DNA from: Curtobacterium sp. Leaf261
Lineage (GTDB): Bacteria > Actinomycetota > Actinomycetes > Actinomycetales > Microbacteriaceae
Assembly (NCBI RefSeq): GCF_001422205.1
Contig: NZ_LMMJ01000009.1
Coordinates: 350,070-414,069, forward strand
DNA: 64,000 nt
Direction: 5' to 3'
Every line of letters begins with the position of its first letter. Position 1 is the first letter of the stretch. Below are positions 44,410-52,504 of the stretch, piece after piece. The translations under genes and the position numbers were made by a program. Below the pieces are notes generated by a model. It was given only the letters and a program-made list of their open reading frames with translations. It made no database searches and was not told the DNA's origin.

Positions 44410-44446
44410 GGGTCTCCTCCCGGTCTGACGGTACGGTCGAGCCTAG

Positions 44447-44497
44447 GCGCGTCCGTGCCCGCTCCCGGGAGCCTGAAGGCATGCGCGTCCGTGCCCG
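44447..44497 (+). repeat. Degenerate duplicate of the upp promoter and start
   Basis: Segment CGCTCCCGGGAGCCTGAAGG followed by CATGCGCGTCC (44460-44490) closely matches the true upp start region at 44519-44550, but TAGCCT is changed to GAGCCT and the ATG opens a wrong frame. It is itself flanked by a 15-bp direct repeat GCGCGTCCGTGCCCG. Confidence 0.6.
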
Positions 44498-44527
44498 ATC
44501 AGCGCAGCGCCGACCACCCGCTCCCGG

Positions 44528-44542
44528 TAGCCTGACGACATG
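44528..44542 (+). promoter_or_regulatory. Leaderless upp promoter
   Basis: TAGCCT at 44528-44533, 6 nt, then ATG. Confidence 0.5.
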
Positions 44543-45175
44543 CGCGTTCACGTTGCCGACCACCCGCTCATCACCCACAAGCTGTCGGTGCTCCGCGACA
44601 AGACCACCCCGTCACCGACCTTCCGTGCGCTGACCGAGGAGCTCGTCACCCTCCTCGCCTACGAGGCCACCCGGAACGTCCGCGTCACCGCGTCGCCGAT
44701 CGAGACCCCGGTGGCACACACCATGGGCGTCTCGATCGCCAAGCCGCGTCCGCTCGTCGTGCCCATCCTCCGCGCGGGCCTCGGGATGCTCGAGGGCATG
44801 GTCAAGCTCGTCCCCACGGCGGAGGTCGGCTTCCTCGGCATGGCCCGCAACGAGGAGACCCTCCAGCCGCAGACCTACGCGGAGCGGCTCCCCGAGGACC
44901 TCTCGGGTCGCCAGTGCTTCGTGCTCGACCCGATGCTCGCGACGGGCGGTTCGCTGAACGCGGCGATCCAGTACCTGTTCGACCGTGGTGCCGACGACGT
45001 CACCGCGGTCTGCATCCTCGCCGCGCCGGAGGGCCTCGCCGCCGTGGAGCGCGAGACCGAGGGCAAGAACGTCACGGTCGTCCTCGGTGCGCTCGACGAG
45101 CGACTCGACGAGAACGGGTACATCGTCCCCGGCCTCGGCGACGCGGGCGACCGCCTGTACGGGCTCGCCGAGTAA
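44540..45175 (+). CDS. upp: Uracil phosphoribosyltransferase
   Basis: 211 residues. PRPP-binding loop [17 protein letters not shown] and the uracil-binding C-terminus [16 protein letters not shown] are canonical. Salvages uracil to UMP. No ribosome site: the start is predicted leaderless. A damaged copy of the start region lies 60 bp upstream. A family-A repeat follows the gene. Confidence 0.95.
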   Translation: MRVHVADHPLITHKLSVLRDKTTPSPTFRALTEELVTLLAYEATRNVRVTASPIETPVAHTMGVSIAKPRPLVVPILRAGLGMLEGMVKLVPTAEVGFLGMARNEETLQPQTYAERLPEDLSGRQCFVLDPMLATGGSLNAAIQYLFDRGADDVTAVCILAAPEGLAAVERETEGKNVTVVLGALDERLDENGYIVPGLGDAGDRLYGLAE

Positions 45176-45267
45176 CGCCTCCGCGGCGCGCGACCGTGCG
45201 CGCACCTCGACGTCCCGTGGTTCGCCGGACGCCGTGCCGTCGCGCTGGCAGTGCCACCGCGGGTGCC

Positions 45268-45325
45268 GGACTGGAGGGACGGTGCAGCCGAGCCCGCCGG
45301 CCCGCGTCCGCCGTACCTCCAGTCC
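45268..45325. repeat. Family-A repeat after upp
   Basis: Left arm GGACTGGAGGGACGGTGC (45268-45285) and a shortened right arm TACCTCCAGTCC ending at 45325, separated by a 28-nt loop. Confidence 0.65.
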
Positions 45326-45382
45326 GTCTCGCGCACGTCGCGACCACCGTCGCGACGACCGTCGACTGCACCAGGCGGACGG

Positions 45383-45412
45383 TTGACAGCGCGTTGGTAT
45401 ACCGCCGATACT
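45383..45412 (+). promoter_or_regulatory. Consensus promoter of the Cys/Met-rich peptide gene
   Basis: TTGACA (45383-45388), 18 nt, GATACT (45407-45412), then 6 nt to the ATG at 45419. The best -35 match seen in the window. The mRNA should start at or beside the start codon. Confidence 0.75.
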
Positions 45413-45418
45413 CGGTCC

Positions 45419-45520
45419 ATGACTGATTCCGTGTCCACCCGCGTCCTCATCGAGGTCCAGGGGACTCCCGGCATGATGATGCCGGCCATGGCGGTCATGT
45501 GTTGTCGAATGTGTGCCTGA
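45419..45520 (+). CDS. 33-residue Cys/Met-rich leader-like peptide
   Basis: Begins MTDSVSTRVLIEVQGTPG and ends MMMPAMAVMCCRMCA: seven methionines and three cysteines in the last 15 residues. All three Cys codons are TGT and the Arg is CGA, both rare in this GC-rich genome, as expected of an attenuation leader where ribosome speed is sensed. A consensus promoter gives a leaderless mRNA. 250 nt downstream is a winged-helix regulator on the same strand. A cysteine- or methionine-responsive leader peptide is the best reading; a free small peptide is possible. I do not know a described homologue. Confidence 0.55.
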   Translation: MTDSVSTRVLIEVQGTPGMMMPAMAVMCCRMCA

Positions 45521-45770
45521 CCGGTACCCGTTCCAGCCGGATCCTCCGCGGTGGCGACCCCGCCGCGCACACGATCCCCGGACGACTCCCCCGACGAGCA
45601 CCTCCGTCGCGAGTCCCGTCCGTTCCCCTCGGCTCTGCGAGCCACCCGTGAGCACCAGCCCCGACCGTCCCGGATCGCATCCGTCGACGTCGCAGGGCCA
45701 GCGCACGGTCGCACCCGGGGACGACGCATTCGACGCACCGGCGCCCCGCGCCACTCTCCGAAGGACCATC

Positions 45771-46562
45771 ATGTCGCTCACGATCGATCGCCCCCGTCCC
45801 GCAGCCGGCACGGCCGCCACAGCCCCGTCCGCACCCGTCCGGACCGCAGCCGTCCGGACCGACCTCGGTTCCGCGTCGCGCCCCGTCCCGGTCCAGCCGA
45901 CCGCCGTCACGGACACCCTCCCGACCAGCCCGGTCGTGGCACCGATCCGGAACCGCGCACTCCCCGAGGGCACCGAGGCCCGCGGCTTCGCCCTGTACGT
46001 CGGTCTCGACGAGGCGACCGCAGCCGCCGCCGGCACCACCCTCGCCGCCGTCGTCGAGCAGCTCAGGGCCCTGACCGCGCAGCTCGTCCCGGCCACGGAG
46101 ACCTACGCGGCGGTCGCGGTGGCAGCCGAGGGCTCCGGCGGCCGCGACGTCGACGTCGTCCGCCTCGCGCTGCAGGACCGCTCGGCCGTCGCCGCCCGCA
46201 AACTGGCCGTCACCGCCGAGCCCGAGGAGACCGGTGTCGTCATCGACATCTCCCGGAAGCGCGTGCTCCTCGACGGCGAACCGGCGGCGCTGACCTACAA
46301 GGAGTTCGAGCTGCTGCAGTTCCTCGTGCTCCGCGAGGGCCGCACCGTCGACCGCAGTGCCATCATCGAGGGCCTCTGGTCCGACGGCGACGACGAGATC
46401 CCGAACGAGCGGACCATCGACGTGCACGTCCGCCGGCTCCGTTCGAAGCTCGGTGCGTTCGAGGAGATCGTCCGGACCGTGCGGGGTGTCGGCTACCGGT
46501 TCGACCGGCACGCCGACGTGGCCGTCCGGTATGCGTCGACGCCGTCGCCCGACCTCTTCTGA
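45771..46562 (+). CDS. Winged-helix transcriptional regulator (OmpR/PhoB-type DNA-binding domain)
   Basis: 263 residues. The C-terminal 95 residues are a Trans_reg_C domain: RKRVLLDGEPAALTYKEFEL, REGRTVDRSAIIEGLW, IDVHVRRLRSKLG and TVRGVGYRF. The N-terminal 150 residues are not a receiver domain (no phospho-accepting Asp pattern) and begin with an Ala/Pro/Thr-rich stretch. No sensor kinase is adjacent. ATG at 45771 has AAGGA 5 nt upstream. Likely transcribed together with the 33-residue peptide gene. Confidence 0.85.
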   Translation: MSLTIDRPRPAAGTAATAPSAPVRTAAVRTDLGSASRPVPVQPTAVTDTLPTSPVVAPIRNRALPEGTEARGFALYVGLDEATAAAAGTTLAAVVEQLRALTAQLVPATETYAAVAVAAEGSGGRDVDVVRLALQDRSAVAARKLAVTAEPEETGVVIDISRKRVLLDGEPAALTYKEFELLQFLVLREGRTVDRSAIIEGLWSDGDDEIPNERTIDVHVRRLRSKLGAFEEIVRTVRGVGYRFDRHADVAVRYASTPSPDLF

Positions 46563-46694
46563 GTCCGACCCGGGCTCCGCGCCGGACTCTCGCCGCCGTC
46601 GCACGCGGTCCGGCGCCCGACGCTCTTGGCGAGTTCCCAGGAAGACGACGTTCCGGTCACTATCGCTGCGTTACCATCTCGTTATATTCTTGCG

Positions 46695-46800
46695 GCGCGG
46701 ACGTTGTTTGCTGTGGCGGCGTCCGCGGAATGTGATTGCAGGACACTCTTGGTGCAAGGGAAAGGGCCGGGCCGCGACGCCTCTCGCGGCCCGGCTCTTG
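46695..46800 (+). ncRNA. Candidate small RNA between winged-helix and marR genes
   Basis: TATATT at 46683-46688 lies in the most AT-rich patch nearby. Downstream are a stem CGCGGACG/CGTCCGCG, a TTGCA...TGCAA stem and then a 12-bp GC hairpin followed by TCTTG. Together they could be a free-standing transcript of about 100 nt. No known RNA family was recognised, and a -35 element is not clear. Confidence 0.3.
46766..46795 (+). terminator. Strong GC hairpin upstream of marR
   Basis: GCCGGGCCGCGA-CGCCTC-TCGCGGCCCGGC, perfect 12-bp stem and 6-nt loop, followed by TCTTGTC. 200 nt after the winged-helix stop, so either its terminator or that of a small RNA. Confidence 0.65.
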
Positions 46801-46865
46801 TCACGCCGGGCCGATGTCCCCACCCGTCGGTAGCATTGTGGGATGCCGAGCGGGGAGGAGCACCA

Positions 46866-47342
46866 GTGAGCGACAAGGCCACGGCCGTTGCTGCGTGGGA
46901 GTCGCTCTTCCGGGCGCAGGTCACCGTCATGCGGACCCTCAACGCCGACTTCCCGTCGGCGGAGATCTCCTTCAACGAGTACGACGTCTGCTTCAACCTC
47001 TCGAAGCAGCCCGGACGCCGGCTGCGGATGCGCGACCTGACCGGCCACCTCCTCCTGACGCAACCGAGCATCAGCCGGCTCGTCGAGCGCCTCGCCGCGC
47101 GTGGCATCGTGGACAAGCAGCCTGACCCGACCGATGCCAGGGGGGTCATCGTGGCGCTCACGGCCCACGGCTTCGACCTGTACCGCAGGGTCGCGGTGCA
47201 ACATGCCTCGACGATCGCCGACCAGCTCGGGGCCGGGCTCGACGACGACGAGCTGCGCACCCTCACCACGCTCTGCCGCAAGCTCCGGACCGCGAGCGCG
47301 GTCGCCGGCGCCGGCACATCGACCGATGTGGCCCCGGCATGA
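46866..47342 (+). CDS. MarR family transcriptional regulator
   Basis: 158 residues with the MarR winged helix: LRMRDLTGHLLLTQPSISRL and VERLAARGIVDKQPDPTDAR, flanked by dimerisation helices. GTG at 46866 preceded by GGGGAGGA 6 nt away. Stop overlaps the photolyase ATG (ATGA), so it is cotranscribed with, and may control, the photolyase. Confidence 0.88.
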   Translation: MSDKATAVAAWESLFRAQVTVMRTLNADFPSAEISFNEYDVCFNLSKQPGRRLRMRDLTGHLLLTQPSISRLVERLAARGIVDKQPDPTDARGVIVALTAHGFDLYRRVAVQHASTIADQLGAGLDDDELRTLTTLCRKLRTASAVAGAGTSTDVAPA

Positions 47343-48691
47343 GCGGCACGATCGTCTGGCTCCGCGACGACCTCCGGCTCGCCGACAACCCCGCACTCCG
47401 CGCGGGCATCGACCACGGCGGCCCCCTCACCGTCGTGTACGTCCTCGACGAGGAGTCCGACGGCGTCCGGACCCTCGGCGCGGCCACACGATGGTGGCTG
47501 CACGGCTCGCTGACGAGCCTCGACACGGACCTCCACCAGCGCGGGTCCGGCCTGACGCTCCGCCGAGGTCAGGCGGCCACGGTCATCGCCGACCTCGTCG
47601 AGGAGACCGGCGCGGACGCGGTGTACTGGAACCGTCGGTACAGCCAGCAGGAGCGTGACCTCGACGCCGGGATCAAGCAGTCCCTGCACGACGACGGGGT
47701 CGAGGCCCACAGCTTCGCCGCGAACCTGCTCTGGGAGCCGTGGACCGTCCGCACCGGCCAGGGTGAGCCGTACAAGGTCTTCACGCCGTTCTGGCGCGCA
47801 TGCCAGGCGATGCCGGAGCCGCGCCACCCGCTCCCGAAGCCCCGCGAGCTGCCCGACCGGCACCCGCACACCGCGACCGATGCGCTCGACGACTGGGGGC
47901 TCCTCCCGTCCGCTCCGGACTGGGCTGGCGGCCTGCGCGACGAGTGGACGCCGGGCGAAGCCGGCGCTGCCGAACGCCTCCGGCACTTCATCGCGAACGG
48001 TCTCGAGGACTACGACCAGCGCGATCAGCCGTCCGCCGACGCCGCGAGCGGGCTGAGCCCGCACCTCCGCTGGGGCGAGATCAGTCCGTACCAGGTGTGG
48101 CACCGCATGCACGGCGACCTCGAGCCAGAGCAGCGCAAGCAGGCACCGGCGTTCCTCCGACAGCTCGCCTGGCGCGAGTTCAACTGGAACGAGCGGTTCC
48201 ACAGCGACCCCCTCGAGACGACGAACGTGCGCCGTGAGTTCGATGCGTTCCCGTGGCGCGAGGTGTCCGAGGACGAGCTCGACCGTTGGCGGTACGGCAC
48301 CACGGGCATCGACCTCGTGGACGCCGGGATGCGCGAGCTCTGGGCCACCGGCACGATGCACAACCGTGTCCGCCTGGTGACGGCGAGCTTCCTCGTGAAG
48401 AACATGCTCGTCGACTGGCGCATCGGCGAGCAGTGGTTCTGGGACACGCTCGTGGACGCCGACACCGCGAACAACCCGGCCAACTGGCAGTGGGTCGCCG
48501 GGACGGGCTTCGACGCGGCGCCCTACTTCCGCGTGTTCAACCCGGACCTGCAGGCGCAGAAGTTCGACGGGCACCGCGCGTACATCGAGCAGTGGATCCC
48601 GGCCGACGAGCTCCGTCCGGACCCGATGGTCGACCTCAAGGAGAGCCGGAGGCGGGCACTCGACGCCTACGACCAGATGCGCCGGTCGTGA
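47339..48691 (+). CDS. phr: Deoxyribodipyrimidine photolyase
   Basis: 450 residues. N-terminal antenna domain starting TIVWLRDDLRLADNPAL, and a C-terminal FAD domain with GLSPHLRWGEISP, WREFNWNERFHSDPL, GTMHNRVRLVTASFLVKNML and the W-rich WIGEQWFWDTLVDAD region. Light-driven repair of cyclobutane pyrimidine dimers (class I CPD type). In an operon behind marR; a serine hydrolase gene follows after 16 nt. Confidence 0.92.
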   Translation: MSGTIVWLRDDLRLADNPALRAGIDHGGPLTVVYVLDEESDGVRTLGAATRWWLHGSLTSLDTDLHQRGSGLTLRRGQAATVIADLVEETGADAVYWNRRYSQQERDLDAGIKQSLHDDGVEAHSFAANLLWEPWTVRTGQGEPYKVFTPFWRACQAMPEPRHPLPKPRELPDRHPHTATDALDDWGLLPSAPDWAGGLRDEWTPGEAGAAERLRHFIANGLEDYDQRDQPSADAASGLSPHLRWGEISPYQVWHRMHGDLEPEQRKQAPAFLRQLAWREFNWNERFHSDPLETTNVRREFDAFPWREVSEDELDRWRYGTTGIDLVDAGMRELWATGTMHNRVRLVTASFLVKNMLVDWRIGEQWFWDTLVDADTANNPANWQWVAGTGFDAAPYFRVFNPDLQAQKFDGHRAYIEQWIPADELRPDPMVDLKESRRRALDAYDQMRRS

Positions 48692-48707
48692 GCCCGGGGG
48701 GTCGGGT

Positions 48708-50237
48708 GTGACGGCGACGGGAACGACGGCCGCACACAGCGCCGACGGCTCCGGACGCGTTCCCGCCGAGCTCCTCGTCGCCGTCGACACGGTGTTCCGC
48801 GACCGCGTGGCAGCAGGCGTGGCCCCGAGCAGCGTCTGGGGGGTCTTCGATGCCGCAGGCCTCGTCGCGAGTGGCGGCCACGGCGACCGTGGTGACGGCC
48901 GGGCCCCGGACGCGGACACGGTGTACCGGATCGCATCCTGCACGAAGAGCGTCACGGCGGCGGCGCTGATGCTCCTCGTCGAGCGGGGTCTCGTGGACCT
49001 CGAGGCCCCGATCACCGACTTCGTCCCCGCGTTCCACGAGGTCCGCCTGCCCACCGCGGACTCCCCCGCGCCGACGCTCCGCATGCTCCTGACGATGTCG
49101 GCCGGGTTCCCGACGGACGATCCCTGGGCCGACCGTCAGGAGTCGATCACCGACGAGGCGCTCGACGACGTCCTCCGAGGTGGTCTGCTCTTCGACGCCA
49201 CCCCCGGCACCAGGTACGCCTACTCGAACCTCGGGTACGCGCTCCTCGGCCGCGTGGTCGGTCGTGCGTCGGGCGTGGGCTTCCGCGAGTTCGCCACGTC
49301 GGCGGTGCTCGACCCCGTCGGGATGCCGTCGACCTCGTTCACGGCGCCGGGAGACGCCGGGTACGTGGTGCGCGGGGTCCGCCCGCACGACGGCGGCTGG
49401 GAGCAGCTGCCCCTGTCCGGACCCGGCGCGTTCTCGAGCATCGGCGGCCTGTTCTCCACGGTGACCGACCTGGCGCGCTGGGCGACGCACCTCTCCGGTG
49501 CGTTCCGCCCCGACGCGTCCGGCTCGGCCATGCCCGGCGGTGGGACCGGGCCACGGGCAGCGGGAACGGTCCCGAACTCGCCGGTGACCAGGGCACACCG
49601 TCGGCTCATGCAGCAGGCGCAGCGGTCGATCCCCGGACGTGGCCCGCGACCGACCGGGTACGGGTTCGGGCTGGTCGTCGAGGAGCACCCGGTCGTCGGG
49701 CCCGTCGCCTCGCACTCCGGCGGCTACCCGGGGTTCTCCGCGCACATGCGATGGAGCACCACGAGCGGCCTCGGGGTGGTCGCGTTCGAGAACGCGACGG
49801 CCGCCCGTGTGCCGGTCGCCGCGACAGCAGCGCACGACCTCCTGCTCGAGCGACTCCCCCGACACGGGGAACTGCCCGGTGCCGCGGCGACGGACCGGGT
49901 GCTTCCGGAGACGCGGGCAGCGCAGGGTGCCGTGACGCGCCTCCTGAGTGCGTGGCGGGACGACCTGGCGGACGCGACCTTCGCACCGAACGTCGACCTG
50001 GACGTGCCGCGCGATCGTCGGCGCGCGGCGCTCGGGGCCGCGATCACGACAGCGGGAGCGACACCGACCGACCGTCCGACCACCGAGTGGTCGGATGCGC
50101 CGACGCACCTCGGGTGGCGCATCCACGGCACCGCCGCCGACCTGCTCGTCGAGCTGCGGCTCGCACCGCTCGCGGCCGGCCTCGTGCAGACGCTGATCGT
50201 CCGGGTCGAGTCGCCGGAGACCGACGCGCGGCGCTGA
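48708..50237 (+). CDS. Serine hydrolase of the beta-lactamase/class C family
   Basis: 509 residues. Catalytic SxxK as ASCTKSVTAAAL near residue 82, YxN as YAYSNLGYAL near 168, and HxG-like SHSGGYPG near 330. No signal peptide, so probably cytoplasmic. Family members are esterases, D-aminopeptidases or penicillin-binding-like; the substrate is unknown. GTG start with GGGGGG upstream, 16 nt behind phr, so probably in that operon. Confidence 0.85.
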   Translation: MTATGTTAAHSADGSGRVPAELLVAVDTVFRDRVAAGVAPSSVWGVFDAAGLVASGGHGDRGDGRAPDADTVYRIASCTKSVTAAALMLLVERGLVDLEAPITDFVPAFHEVRLPTADSPAPTLRMLLTMSAGFPTDDPWADRQESITDEALDDVLRGGLLFDATPGTRYAYSNLGYALLGRVVGRASGVGFREFATSAVLDPVGMPSTSFTAPGDAGYVVRGVRPHDGGWEQLPLSGPGAFSSIGGLFSTVTDLARWATHLSGAFRPDASGSAMPGGGTGPRAAGTVPNSPVTRAHRRLMQQAQRSIPGRGPRPTGYGFGLVVEEHPVVGPVASHSGGYPGFSAHMRWSTTSGLGVVAFENATAARVPVAATAAHDLLLERLPRHGELPGAAATDRVLPETRAAQGAVTRLLSAWRDDLADATFAPNVDLDVPRDRRRAALGAAITTAGATPTDRPTTEWSDAPTHLGWRIHGTAADLLVELRLAPLAAGLVQTLIVRVESPETDARR

Positions 50238-50417
50238 GATCCGGCTCGGCTGGAGCGGCACGGGTGGAGCGGCCCACGGGTCCGAACGGTGCAGACGGCC
50301 GATCGGTGCAGACGGCCGAATGGCGAAGACGGGTGACCGGTGCGGTCAGGCGGTGGGCGCAGGCAGGCAGCCGCCGCAGGCAGGCAGCCGCCGCAGTCAG
50401 GCGGCCGGGCCTGTCGC

Positions 50418-51425
50418 TCACACGGGTGGTCGGCCGCCGATCACCGAGAGGGCACGCGCCGCGACGCGGGCGCCCTCCCGCGCCGCCGCCCCGACGCGGA
50501 CCGGGTCGGTCGCCCATGCGCAGAGGAACCCGGCGGCGAACGCGTCCCCGGCGCCGAGTGAGTCCACGACCTCGACGTCGGGCGCAGCGACCCGCTGCGG
50601 GGTCCGCCCGGCGCGTGCGATGACGACGCCGGCGTCGCCGAGCGTCAGCACGACGAGCGGGACGTGCCGGGCGAGTGCTGCTGCGACGTCGTCCGGCGCA
50701 TCCAGACCGGTGAGCGCGCGTCCCTCGGCGAGGTCCGGGAGCAGCAGGTCGGCACCGTCGATCGCGCGGAGGAACCGTTCGGGTCCGACGTCGAGGAGCT
50801 GTCCCGGCGAGGACGGGTCGATCGACACGCGCGCACCGCCGGCCTTCGCACGGTGCACGAGCCCGGCGAGGTGCTCCGGCGTCGTCGTGCCGAGCATCGC
50901 TGCGCCGGTGACGTGCACGACGTCGGCCTGCTCGACGAGGTCCGGGTCGACGTCGAGCGGATCGAGCGCTGCGCCGGCAGCCGGATCGGCCATCGCGACC
51001 CGACGCTCGCGGGTCTGGACGGACACCACCGCGCCGGTCGCGGCTCCGGCGTCGTAGCCGATGTGTGGTGTGACCCCGGCGTTCCGCAGGGACTGCTCGT
51101 GGCGGTGCACGTCGTCGACGCCGACCCTGCCGACGAAGTCCACCTCGGCGCCGAGCCACCCGAGCCACGCGGCGGTGTTCGCGCCGGAGCCGTCCGGACG
51201 CTGGCGGATCGTCGCCGCGAGGTCGTGGTCCGGTCCGGTCCGCGCGAGGTCGGTGACGACGATGATCGCGTCGAGCGCGTCGCCCACCACCAGGAAGCGC
51301 GTGCCCGCACCGCGGCGCCGTCGTCCGAGCCCTGCCGAGTGTGCCACGCGAGCAGGAGCCTGCCGCCCCCGGCCGGATCGGAGCGGAGTGGTGGTGGCGT
51401 CGGAACGGGGATCATCGCGAGACAT
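50418..51425 (-). CDS. PfkB family carbohydrate kinase
   Basis: 335 residues. Ribokinase fold: N-terminal RPDGSGANTAAWLGWLGA (sugar-binding glycines) and the C-terminal anion-hole motif DSLGAGDAFAAGFL with catalytic Asp. Substrate unknown. The first 45 residues are a basic tail. ATG at 51425; another start slightly downstream is possible. Divergent from a tetR gene, with three 22-bp direct repeats between. Confidence 0.85.
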   Translation of the reverse strand: MSRDDPRSDATTTPLRSGRGRQAPARVAHSAGLGRRRRGAGTRFLVVGDALDAIIVVTDLARTGPDHDLAATIRQRPDGSGANTAAWLGWLGAEVDFVGRVGVDDVHRHEQSLRNAGVTPHIGYDAGAATGAVVSVQTRERRVAMADPAAGAALDPLDVDPDLVEQADVVHVTGAAMLGTTTPEHLAGLVHRAKAGGARVSIDPSSPGQLLDVGPERFLRAIDGADLLLPDLAEGRALTGLDAPDDVAAALARHVPLVVLTLGDAGVVIARAGRTPQRVAAPDVEVVDSLGAGDAFAAGFLCAWATDPVRVGAAAREGARVAARALSVIGGRPPV

Positions 51426-51735
51426 CGCTGCCACGGTATCGATTGAACGCGAGGAAGTCTCCAGTCCCACGCCCCCAGAAGACGGGCGGTGCTCGTCCAG
51501 ATGACGGGCGGTGCTCGTCCAGGAGACGGGCGGTGTTCGTTCGTCTCGCATCTGCCAGGCGATCTCTCAGTCGCAATAGTGCATTCATCCGGTAACATAT
51601 TGAGTGCGACAAGAGTTCACAGTGCCCTCTGGCCCCCCGGCCGGGAACCACAGTCCGGTCGTGCAGTCCGGTCACACCGTCCGACGGTCCGTCCGCGCCC
51701 CTCGAGGCGCACCCCCGATCCTCCGAGGAGCCCCC
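51426..51735. other. 310-base divergent regulatory region
   Basis: Contains three 22-bp direct repeats (51481-51546), TAACAT (about 51594-51599) as a likely -10 for the tetR gene, and a GC-rich leader of about 130 nt. No gene seen. Confidence 0.5.
51481..51546. repeat. Three 22-bp direct repeats, possible operator
   Basis: Units starting GACGGGCGGTGCTCGTCC at 51481, 51503 and 51525 (the third diverged). The 22-bp period equals two helical turns, placing units on one DNA face, upstream of the PfkB start and of the TetR promoter. Confidence 0.6.
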
Positions 51736-52308
51736 ATGCCCCGCAAGCCAGACCCGACGCTGAAGCCGGCGATCGTCGAGAAGGTCGCCGCGCACCTCCG
51801 GACGACCCCGGTCGAGGCCGTCTCGGTCCGCGGCCTCGGACGCGTCCTCGGCACGAGTGCCTACCCGATCGTGTACCACTTCGGGTCCCGCGAAGCCCTG
51901 CTCGACGCGGTGGTGGAGCATCTCGCCCAGAAGTCCGCCAGTGCCGAACTCGACCCCGACGCCGATGTCGACGCACTCGCGGGGTACCTCGTCGCCTGTT
52001 ACGGCGGACTCGACGAGACCGATCGTGCCCTCGCGGCGCGCCTGACGTTCGAGCTCGGGTCGGTCGAGTCCCTCGGTGACCGGACGATGCACCGCGCGAT
52101 GCACCAGCGTCAGGTCGAGGTCGTCGCCGCCTGGTGCAAGCACCACGGCGTCGAGCCGGCACAGGCGGAGCAGTCCGCGAACGACGCCGTCCTCGCCGCA
52201 CGCGGCGTCCAGTGGGGGTGGCTCCTGGACCACGAGGAGCGGGTCGAGGACGCCCTCCGGCGCATCGCCGAACGGCTCGCCGCCCGCACGGCGCTGGTCG
52301 AGCGCTGA
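51736..52308 (+). CDS. TetR family transcriptional regulator
   Basis: 190 residues. HTH near the N-terminus: VSVRGLGRVLGTSAYPIVYHF, then GSREALLDAVVEHL; a helical ligand-binding domain follows. ATG has GAGGAG 5 nt upstream after a long leader. Probably controls itself and perhaps the divergent PfkB gene; ligand unknown. Confidence 0.85.
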   Translation: MPRKPDPTLKPAIVEKVAAHLRTTPVEAVSVRGLGRVLGTSAYPIVYHFGSREALLDAVVEHLAQKSASAELDPDADVDALAGYLVACYGGLDETDRALAARLTFELGSVESLGDRTMHRAMHQRQVEVVAAWCKHHGVEPAQAEQSANDAVLAARGVQWGWLLDHEERVEDALRRIAERLAARTALVER

Positions 52309-52369
52309 CCGGCCGGCGACACCACTGCACGGGGCACTGACCCCGCGCACGACGAGGGCCGCCCCGCAT

Positions 52370-52441
52370 CCCGAGCATGGCGAAGGCCGCTCCGGACCCC
52401 GAGCACGGCGAAGGCCGCCCCGGACACCGGGGCGGCCTTCG
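52370..52441. terminator. Terminator with a duplicated left arm
   Basis: Perfect 15-bp stem CGAAGGCCGCCCCGG with its complement and a 3-nt loop at 52409-52441, between convergent tetR and sodA. The left arm with its flank is present twice (about 28 bp from 52370 and 52399), so two folds compete for one right arm. Confidence 0.75.
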
Positions 52442-52470
52442 TCGTGCGGTCGTCAGACCGCAGGTCGGCT

Positions 52471-52504
52471 CAGAGCGTGACGAAGCTCAGAGCGTGACGA
52501 AGCT
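52471..52504. repeat. 17-bp tandem duplication at the sodA stop codon
   Basis: CAGAGCGTGACGAAGCT twice in a row; the sodA stop (52487-52489) lies at the junction, so the last five codons plus stop are repeated after the gene. Confidence 0.85.

Larger units (their letters stand above)
46563..46865. other. 303-base gap with possible small RNA
   Basis: Holds an AT-rich patch with TATATT (46683-46688), structured sequence and a hairpin terminator, described below, then TAGCAT (46832 region) and the ribosome site of the marR gene. No protein gene seen. Confidence 0.5.

Noticed and set aside
51600..51735. 6C-type small RNA in the tetR leader because of CCCCCC runs
   Set aside because: The two required hairpins with C-rich loops are not formed; C runs are spread between ordinary GC repeats.
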